Source of the DNA: Sabethes cyaneus
Taxonomy: Eukaryota; Arthropoda; Insecta; Diptera; Culicidae
Assembly (NCBI RefSeq): GCF_943734655.1
Contig: NC_071353.1
Coordinates: 136,127,907-136,191,906 of the forward strand
Length of the DNA stretch: 64,000 nt
Reading direction: 5' to 3'
The notes below the pieces were generated by a model, which was not told the DNA's origin, did no database searches, and saw only the letters and a list, made by a program, of their open reading frames with translations. Each line of letters begins with the position of its first letter. The stretch's first letter is position 1. Below, in pieces: positions 56,471-64,000 of the stretch. The position numbers and the translations under genes were made by a program.

Positions 56471-58375
56471 TATTTGCTTAGTTTACGAAACTGAGCTGTA
56501 TCGTAAGATTTAGATTTACTACTCAATTAAAAAAAATTTCTTTGTCAAACGAAATTAAAGTTGTTTGACGGCTTTGCTAGCGAAACAAGAAGAAAACCTT
56601 GATTGAAAATAGACGTGCCATTTCTATTCTTCTTGCAACAGTTTCTAAAACAATAAAAAATGGAACTAATTCGAAGAGACCTTGCTATATGCCGTTCTGC
56701 GGTCGATTTAACAGTCCCTGTTCTGCAGTAAAGTTCCTTTCAGCAGAGTTTAATCGTTTGTTTTCGTGCTCAAAATTCATTCACCACTGAACCAAACACT
56801 GCAGAACTTAGCACAACAATTCACAACATTGATTATGGTCAGAACATTTAATGACATGTGACAAAATTTGCCGCAACCGTTCAAAACGTTCTGCCGCGTT
56901 TTCTGCCGTAGCTAAATATTTATGAAGAAGAAAAAAATGCCACAAACTGTCATTTCCGTGGCAAACTTGTCAAAGTGGCGCAAATTGGCTCGGACTGACG
57001 CCGGCTAGCAGGCAGTCATCCATCGGCAATCACAAACTTTGCAAGCACCAAACATGCACACAGACACACATACACACACATGCGGAAAGAGGTAAAAATT
57101 CGCGTCGCAATACGACGGCCTGACCTGTATGCATTGCTTGCATGATGCACGCATTGCATCTCTAGCGAGCGCGCGGTCGAGACAAATTACCATTTCAATA
57201 GCGCTTAAATTTTGTAATTGTGATAAATCGAAAACCGTCCCACTGCTGCTGCTGCTGCTGCTGCAATGGCAACATTGCAACCACAAGCAGCAACAATAAC
57301 GGTCTCGATAAATGACAGATAAACGACGGCGCGGGTCGAATCCAAAGCGGCGCTGCCGCCGTCCGATCGCCAGCGAATAATGACGGAAAATTGTATCAAA
57401 CATGCAAATTAATATAATAAACGCGAAATGTTTATAAAATATGATTATCCGTCGTTATTTGCCAATCGCGAGCCCGGAGAAGATGAACGGGCTTTTGAAG
57501 GCATCACTCGTCCTCGGTCGTAAGCGTCGATTCGAGCCTCTCTCAAGGGAATTTCCACCGGCGACGGAGGCTTCGATCCGGGTGGTGCGAATTGTGCGGA
57601 CAGGGTAATTCATAATTTAACCTTCTCTTGTCCCGCCGATATCGTCCGGTCCCTAGGCCGAACTTCGCGCACCCAGTTAGTCAGTGCGCGCGGACTGTGG
57701 GAAACGATTGAGAGGATAACCCGCATTCGAACTGCTGCTGCCCCCTGACAAAGCCTACGGCCTTACCATAATTCAATCATTCATCACTTCTCGCTCTGAC
57801 GAAGAAGCCTAATTTTTTCTCACCATCATCGATGCCGGATGGTGGCGGCTGTGGTGGGTGTCGTGAAATGTCATACCTTCCTCTTTCTGTTCTTCTCGGG
57901 ATGGAGGCGCTCGGGTGTCCTGTTTGGTTTGGAACTGATTGAAATGTGGATTTCGACCCACTGGCGTACCTAGGCTGGGGAATACTGGGGCACGTATCCC
58001 ACCTTCTGTTCTGCATAAGTTTATGGCCTAATACTAAACGAAAACAACTTTACCAAAACCTTCCAGAAAACTAATTTTCTCAGATAATTTATTTTTAAAC
58101 TGTATAAATCTTGAATCAATCAACATTTATTATAAAAATGCAAAGCAAAATTCTCAGCAATCAAAAAAATATCTTAAAATAATTTTTCAGGCCGTTTTTT
58201 TTCTGAAATACAGAAAAAATTGCGGAAATTTTCATAAAAATAAGTGCCTGTTTCAAGCTTGATGAAGCAAGTTGGAGACGAAATACATATATCTGTCAAA
58301 TTAGCGAATAAACATCTATTTACAAGCAAATGGTCATCTACCTCAACCTACGGATTCTATTAAATGTAAATCGCT
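56471..58375. other. Unique DNA with relatively GC-rich island (57000-58020)
   Basis: A CA-rich microsatellite at 57058-57082 and a CTG run at 57242-57263 are visible. The island 57000-58020 is GC-richer than its surroundings, with no convincing exon; short frames of 60-132 codons lack known domains. It could be regulatory or part of an untranslated exon. Confidence 0.45.
57242..57263. repeat. CTG/CAG trinucleotide microsatellite
   Basis: Seven uninterrupted CTG units followed by CAATGG. Confidence 0.9.
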
Positions 58376-59115
58376 CATCGCTGACTCAAAAAATGCAGAA
58401 TAATAAAAAAGATGATTCGTAAGCTGCATTCAAATGACTCTGTAATGAAATAGGACGTGACATACAAAAATAATAGAAAAATGTTGCAAAAACAATATAT
58501 AAATGATATAAAAAAGGCATAAAATGACAATGAAAAATAATACGAAAATAACGTAATGATGAAAAAACTCAAACGAGACCCAAAAATGACACTTACAAAA
58601 TTAAAGCGTTAAAAATAATACAAAAATTGCCTAGAAAGATACAAAAATAACAGAAAAATGATACAGATCTAGCATAAAATTATACAAACCATATTACAAA
58701 AGTCTTGCAATAAGAAAACATAAAAAGTTAACACACAAAAAAGTGAAAGCAAAAAAAAAAACAGACACAAAGATGACATGACAAATGGTGCAAAAATGAT
58801 ACAAAAATGTTTCCAAAATGATACAAAAATAGCAGAAAAGCGATTTAAAAATGATACACAAGTAATAAAAAATAAAACAACATATAGCTTTTATCATAAA
58901 ACACAAAAGATAAAAATATTATCGCAAATAAAAATCAAAATGAAATCAAAATGATACAAAATAATGCTAATAGTTACACGAAAATACCACAATAATGAAA
59001 AAGAATATAAACGGAACCTAAAAAAGAACACAAACTGAACCTAAAAATTAAAAAAAAAATGACTTACACAGTAATGAAAAATGATACAGAAAGCATACAA
59101 AAACTGTTTTTTGCA
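58376..59115. repeat. Degenerate A-rich array, ACAAAAATGATAC type (copy 1 of pair)
   Basis: Words ACAAAAATGATAC, ACAAAAATAACAG and AAAATGATACA repeat with divergence. It is followed, after about 220 bp of unique DNA, by the T-rich array at 59390. Confidence 0.85.
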
Positions 59116-59337
59116 CGACAGATTTCGCAGCCAGCTGTTAGGGTACAGGACAATTGCAGGGCTAGTGCTACTCTGCTCTTACAACCCCTCCCAGTCGAGA
59201 TACTAACAGGCGATGACTGCCCAAGCAACAATGTGGGTTTTATTGTACTCTTATGGTGGTCTTCAAGACTAATTTTGGTCTTAAATGCCATTATAAGAAT
59301 GTAATAAAACTCAAATTGTTACCTGGGATGGCTTGCT

Positions 59338-60290
59338 TGTTAGACTAGTATCGCACCGCGCGTTTACGGTTGTAGTTTCGTGTGCAGTTTTTTTTGGACG
59401 TTTTTGGTTACTCTCGATATGGTGGCTTCTTGTTTCTGGTTTACTTTCTTTTTATCGTCTCTTCATCGCTCTTTCATCGCATTCTTTCCGCACATATTAA
59501 CAGTTTCTTGCTTGTTTGTTGTTTCTTAGGTGTTTTTCGGTATCTTTTCATCATCTTTCATCTTGTTTCAGTCGTCTGTACGTCTGTCTGTTGTACTAGT
59601 CATCATTTTTTCGTCGTCTCTTCGTTATAATTTCGCTGCCCCTTGGTCGTCTTTTTGCCGTTTATTTGCTGTTTTTTCGTTTCGTTCTTTCCCACTTTTC
59701 CTCATCTTATTGTTGTCTTTTCGATGTGTTTTTCTCATGTCTTTGTCATATTTTTGGAGTCTTTTCTTGTTTTTTTGCCATCTTCATATCGTATTTTCGT
59801 CGTTTTTTAACGTCTTTTATTGGTATTTTTTGTTACAATTTTTGGCGGCTTTTTATCATTTTTATTTATTTTCTTATTGTTTTAGCGTCTTTTTGTCAAT
59901 TTGTGTTCGTCTTTTTGTCATCTTTTCATTGTCTTTGGTCCTCGATTTGGCGTTTTTTTATTGTCTGTTCGTCACTTTTTAGCAACTTTCGCATTGCCCT
60001 CTGTTGTCAGAACTGTTGTTGTTTTACCGTTTTTTACGTCTCTCTGTCACATTTTCCTCATCTTTTCATCGTCTTTTTTTGGCCTTCATTTTGTCTTCTT
60101 TGTTTCTTTTTGTCTAGTTTTTTGATATATAACGGTATTTTTTACAATCGACGGAGAAGACGATAGAAGAAAGTAATGAAAAAGATGTTTATAGATACCA
60201 AACAGAGTGGGACAAGATGTGAAGGGGAAAAAGCAACCCCCCTTATTAAGCGTGCGGCGCATTGTCAAACTTCACAAACGCTAGCGGGTC
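59338..60290. repeat. T-rich array unit with conserved flanks, copy 1
   Basis: A non-repetitive 5' flank (GTATCGCACCGCG, GGACGTTTTTGGTTACTCTC, ATGGTGGCTTCTT) leads to degenerate words TTTTTGTCGTC and CTTTTCATCGTC (about 59390-60125). A non-repetitive 3' flank follows: TTTACAATCGACG, AGAAGAAAGTAATGAAAAAG, ATGTTTATAGATACCAAAC and AAAAAGCAACCCCCCTTATT. The same order occurs at 61141-62110. Confidence 0.85.
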
Positions 60291-60361
60291 AAGATTTTTG
60301 TCATATTTTCAGCGTGTTTTTTGCATGTTTTGACACTTTTTTGACTGTTTTTAAATATCTA

Positions 60362-60733
60362 CAGGGATACCTCGATATAAGACAATTTATAATTTCAAAA
60401 AGTTGTCTTATATCGAAATTGTCTTATATCGAAACATGATTTTTTCACAAAAATTTGGCATTAGCAGTCACCAATTTTGCTCTGTGTTGTGTGTTTATGT
60501 TTTTTGAACTATTTAATATTGTTTGAGCTATTAGTTGTTTACAATTTTTAGGATTATTTTGAAATAATGAACAAATTAATGGCGCCGCTTTTGGAATGGA
60601 AAATGTGCTCTGGTGTCGTTACCAACTATGTCAAAGGGATTTGTCTTATATCGAGGTAAAAATTGTCTTATATCGAATTGTCTTATATCGAGGTTGTTTT
60701 ATAACGAGGTTGTCTTATATCGAGGTATCCTTG
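60362..60733. mobile_element. Tigger/pogo-like MITE with TA duplication
   Basis: The 372-bp element begins CAGGGATACCTCGATATAAG after TA (60360-60361) and ends, in reverse complement, CAAGGATACCTCGATATAAG before TA (60734-60735). CAGG.ATACCTCG is the terminal signature of Tigger-type pogo elements. The words TTGTCTTATATCGA repeat at least five times near the two ends, as subterminal repeats. No transposase frame. Confidence 0.85.
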
Positions 60734-61140
60734 TATTTTGATGTTTCATGCTTTCTTTTTGTCTTGTTTGTTGCCCCTATTATAGCGTCTTTTTGTCTTT
60801 TCATCGTGCTTCCATGTTATTTCCATCGTATTTGTGTTGTCTTTTCATCAACTTTTCATCAACATTTCAACGTATTTTATTGTTTACAAATTCTCCAATA
60901 CTGTCTCAAATTCATTCAAAAAACAGAAAATGTACAAAATACGTAAAATGGCATTAACAATAGAACAAAATACTATAAAAATTACACAAAAAAACTCGAA
61001 AAAGCTGAGAAGTAACTAGAAAACAGAAACAGAAGTGAAAAATGTTTCGAAAATAATTTGAAATAAACATATGTACATAACAAAAAATATAAAGATACAA
61101 ACAATGAACACTAACAAAATTGAGAAATATTACGACTTAT
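60734..61140. repeat. Short T-rich then A-rich degenerate tracts
   Basis: TTTTTGTCTTTTCATCG words (about 60740-60885) are followed by AAAAACAGAAAATGTACAAAA words (about 60890-61135). The A-rich part precedes the second T-rich unit just as 58376-59115 precedes the first. Confidence 0.65.
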
Positions 61141-62110
61141 TAGTCCAGTGTCGTACCGCGAGGCCAACTTGCAGTTTTTAATTGTAATTTTGCGTTCATT
61201 GTTTTGTATATTTTGAAGTATTTTTGAACGTTTTCGGTTGCTCTTGATGATGGCTTTCTGCCGTCTTTTTAGGCATTTCTTGTCACTGTGTTACCTCCTT
61301 TTCATCGTTTCTCAATCGCCTTTTTTGTTGCTTCTTAGTGGTGTTTTGGCATCTTTTGTCTTGTTTTCGTCGTCTATACGTCTATTGGTCATCATTTTTT
61401 CGCTGTCTCTCCGCTGTAATTTTACTGCCGTTTCGTTGGCTTTTTGTCGTCTATTTGCTGCAGTTTAGTCGTTCATTCGCCGTTTTTCGTTAACTTATTT
61501 TGGTGTTTTCGATTGTCTTTTTCTCATCTCTTTTATTATTGGAGTCTTTTTTTATATTTTTGCCATCTTTTTATCGTATATTCGTCGTTTGTTCGTAGTT
61601 TTTTGTGGCCTGTTTTTGGTATTTTTCGGCAGCTTTTTGTTGTCTTTTGATACTGTTTTAGCGTCTTTTTGTCATTTTGTCTTCGTGTTTTTGTCATTTT
61701 TTCATCGCCTTTTGTTGTCGATTCGCCATTTTTTGTCATCTTTTTGTCACTCTTTCGTAACTTTTGCGTCGCCCTCTGTTGTCGAAAGTGTTGTTTTTTT
61801 ATCGTTTTTTCTTCGTCTTTTGGCCGTATAATCGTCATCTTCTCATCGTCTCTTTTGCAAGTTTTGTCGCTTTTTAACGCTTTTTAAACGTCTTTTTTAA
61901 CGTTTTATATCGGCTGGTATTCTTCTACGCTCTTTTTGGACTTTTTGCATCTCTTTGTCGACGATTTGTTACAATCGACGAAGGGAACAGTAGATGAAAG
62001 TAACGAAACAAAGACGTTTATAGAATACAGAGCGGACAAGACATGAAAGGGAAAAAACAACCCCTTTATTAAGCTTGTGACACATTTTCGTACCCCACCA
62101 ACACTGGCGA
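61141..62110. repeat. T-rich array unit with conserved flanks, copy 2
   Basis: 5' flank: GTGTCGTACCGCGAGG, GAACGTTTTCGGTTGCTCTT, GATGATGGCTTTCT. The TTTTTGTCGTCTT array covers about 61270-61960. 3' flank: GTTACAATCGACGAAG, AGATGAAAGTAACGAAAC, GACGTTTATAGAATACAGAG and AAAAAACAACCCCTTTATT. It corresponds to copy 1 about 1.8 kb upstream, with diverged sequence. Confidence 0.85.
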
Positions 62111-62730
62111 GTTGACTTAGTTTTAGAAACAAATGTTGCCTCTTGCCACAGACGTAACAAGAAAACAGCAAAGCGAATAAGACGCTTACATAAATTTTAA
62201 TTTTGGGTGTATTTCTTGGGAAGCATTTCCATAACATTTTTCTTAACGTAGTCCAATTACAATCTTTCTCCCTTTGCTTAGATTACGAGTCGCAATCGTT
62301 GTTGAAGAGCGTTACAGCTTCCTAGTTTGTCTAGCATGTACACCCATAGGAGTCGAGAGAATTCATATCAAGCGAAGAGGCAGGTCACTCTTTCGAAGAA
62401 TTAAAATCCGGTAAGTTGTCTTCACACCAAGCCTGTCTAGCTTTCGCCTGGTGAGACGATGGGAATCTTGTTGGAAGCAGTATGGTGCATTCTTGTTGTG
62501 TTTTTTGACGATGGGAATGGTTCTTTAAAACATTATCGATGTAAAGGGTCCCTCATCAAATTGCACCACGGAATAAATGTTGTAGGAAATTACCTAAAAG
62601 ACCGATCCTTTTCAAACTCTCAGACAACAAAATATAACCCATTAGTAGGCTTTTGGCATATTTATTTCATTCAACTTCAATATCATAATCGTATGCTCGC
62701 ACCTTACGCTTAACTCCACTCAAAAAATTA
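62111..62730. other. Unassigned DNA
   Basis: An open frame of 84 codons at 62459 has no recognised domain. Nothing else is recognised. Confidence 0.4.
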
Positions 62731-63415
62731 TGGACAACCTGGCTGCAGCTTCATCTGTACGGAAACCCACTTTTTCTTCATGTCTTCTTCAGATTTGACC
62801 TCCTTGGGATGCTTCCGTAGTGCCTGCTTAATAATAGCCTAGTATTTTTCGATGAGCCTTAGTTCCGGTGCGTTGGGGGGTTCATGTTCTTGAGTACGAA
62901 AGTTGGCTTCGTACCACTCCAGGGCATCTTTTGAACAGTGGCACGAAGGTAGATCCGGCCAGAAGATCATAGGGTCCTCGTGTTGCTTCAACAGAGGAAG
63001 TAGGCGCTTCTATAGACACTCCTTCAGGTATATCGGCCCGTTTACTACATGAACATATCGCTTGCCAAATTATGTATTTCTTGGCAAACTTTGAAAGTTT
63101 CTGCATCCTTACTTCCTCTGGAACATCAAACTTGTGCTGGGCCGGAAGTTTGAGTCCCGGAAGCTGCCGGAAGTTTGCCTTGTCATTCATGATGAGAGTT
63201 GAGGATTATCCAGGTGCTTGCGCAAAATCAATTCGCGACGTTTTTCGGGTGATGCCATTTTTCCAATTTTCGAAAAACTGACCGCGATTAAAATAGAGTG
63301 TAAACAATACACTCTAAACTACTTCTAGTCAAATTTTCAAGAAAAAATACCCAATGGGTAATTTTTTACAACTTCCGTTTCTTCCGTGGTGTAATTTGAT
63401 GTAGGACACCCTTTA
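62731..63415 (-). pseudogene. Tc1/mariner transposase remnant (ITmDD37E-like)
   Basis: On the minus strand the sequence opens with MASPEKRRELILRKHLDN (63269 down), then jumps, through a deletion of the DNA-binding and first catalytic region, to FRQLPGLKLP, KFDVPEEVRMQKLSKFAKKY and IIWQAICSCSKRA. In other frames GPIYLKECL, RLLPLLKQHEDP, FWPDLPSCH (second Asp), KDALEWYEAN, NAPELRLIEKY (third acidic residue) and KHPKEVKSEEDMKKKWVSVQ follow. The motif order fits the mosquito ITmDD37E group. Stops and frameshifts abound (for example in CL*KRLL and KY*AII). Upstream, AAGGGTGTCCTACATCAAAT (in reverse complement at about 63393-63412) may be the terminal repeat. The 3' terminus is lost. Confidence 0.85.
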
Positions 63416-64000
63416 ATATTTATTGTTGATTTTAACTTTTTTTGGAGAAACATCCCCATACTATCACCCTGGAAACATTCTGGAATCTTTGAACAGCCAG
63501 TTTGTCCCGAGGCATATCAGAAAGGTATGCTGCATATATCCGATCATTCTGTTGGTTGTGGTGATCCTGTGAAATATCATACGGTCGTAAGCTTCTCAGA
63601 AACAGACTTACGATGAATTGAAAAATGATTCAAAAAGATAAAAATAGCACTAAATGAATAAAAAGCAACTAAATAAACACAAAACAAACACTGCGTATTA
63701 ATAAACTTTGGTGTCCCATCTTCTATCAAGGTCTGGGCACGCTCGGACCGATTGATTGGTTTTTCTTGGTCATTTGTTATTGCTCGCTCAAGGAAGATGG
63801 CAATGAATAAACATAATTATACGATTCGTTTTGAAATATTTTTTTTTATTCTAAAGTCTTAAGTATTGAACGTTCCCTAGAGTTGCCAACTGTGACAAAT
63901 GCTGCTGAAATTCAAAGCACCCGGGGATGTGTTCAAACCCAAGCTTGAATTAATGAAGCGCGACATGACGAATCCGGATGACCAAGTTTTTGGCTGCCCC
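63416..64000. other. AT-rich DNA, no recognised gene
   Basis: Contains a weak ACAAAAA-type tract (63600-63695) and the motif shared with 35431-35461 at 63710-63740. The window ends in unassigned sequence. Confidence 0.4.
63710..63740 (+). repeat. Short motif shared with 35431-35461
   Basis: GGTGTCCCATCTTCTATC... differs from the other copy at two of 31 bases. It again follows an A-rich degenerate tract. Confidence 0.7.

Noticed and set aside
57310..57345. GGGTCGAATCC resembling a tRNA B box
   Set aside because: No acceptor stem, A box or cloverleaf can be drawn around it.
57005..57403. 132-codon frame on the minus strand with Ser and Ala runs
   Set aside because: Runs come from the CTG microsatellite; no domain and no splice signals that would make it an exon.
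59530..60166. Two overlapping frames of 150 and 166 codons resembling membrane proteins
   Set aside because: Hydrophobicity follows from TTTTTGTC repeats; the frames overlap each other and lack a start context or homology.

Overview
The window is eukaryotic and almost entirely non-genic, and it looks like mosquito DNA (Culicidae, probably Anopheles). The repeat families point that way: an RTE-type non-LTR retrotransposon, a BEL/Pao LTR element, a Tc1/mariner transposase remnant that resembles the DD37E group known from mosquitoes, hAT- and Tigger-like MITEs, and a dispersed repeat ending in GACAGACAGAAATCC...ATAGGTATAGAT. The species call is inference. I found no convincing intact host protein-coding gene, rRNA, tRNA or CRISPR array. 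Every long open frame I examined is either a transposon remnant or an artefact of stop-poor low-complexity DNA. The window is best read as a large intergenic or intronic block. Two AG|GT motifs behind polypyrimidine tracts on the + strand (16.70 and 47.66 kb) would suit a long intron.

Layout: 1-2.29 kb is a degenerate array (TTTTGGACCAGA-like). 2.3-5.0 kb is mostly unique. 5.2-6.5 kb holds another degenerate tract and fragments of a dispersed repeat and of an RTE element. 6.7-13.3 kb is a purine-strand array (GAAAAACGGGACAG-like), interrupted by two copies of one unknown element and by a 2-kb element with internal tandem repeats. 13.3-17.4 kb is mostly unique. 17.45-18.69 kb is a dispersed element carrying about seven 130-175-bp monomers. 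18.77-23.09 kb is a decayed BEL/Pao retrotransposon, split by a Tc1-type MITE half, a foldback element and a hAT MITE with a perfect 8-bp target duplication. 23.1-24.5 kb and 28.97-30.2 kb are two copies of a foldback element. 30.36-33.05 kb is a 5'-truncated RTE copy with a 12-bp target duplication; a palindromic Tc1-type MITE interrupts its coding region. 33.05-35.5 kb carries tandem repeats, a hAT MITE and a short AACAAAAATGATA-type tract.

39.33-41.59 kb is a 2.26-kb foldback element with arms of over 400 bp. 43.5-48.3 kb is mostly unique. 48.35-49.2 kb is another copy of the monomer-bearing element. 49.56-55.24 kb is the largest degenerate array (TTTTCAGTTCCA-like). 56.0-56.5 kb is a dead mariner-type transposase. 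57.0-58.0 kb is unique and relatively GC-rich. 58.4-62.1 kb consists of paired A-rich and T-rich arrays in two related copies, with a Tigger-like MITE between them. 62.7-63.4 kb is a dead Tc1/DD37E-type transposase.

The most unusual property is that more than 12 kb consists of at least six sequence-distinct but architecturally similar degenerate arrays (a run of 3-6 A or T plus a GC-containing 6-9-mer, about 11-14 bp per unit). Several show higher-order repetition or conserved non-repetitive flanks. This suggests that they spread as segments, possibly inside mobile elements, and not by simple slippage.
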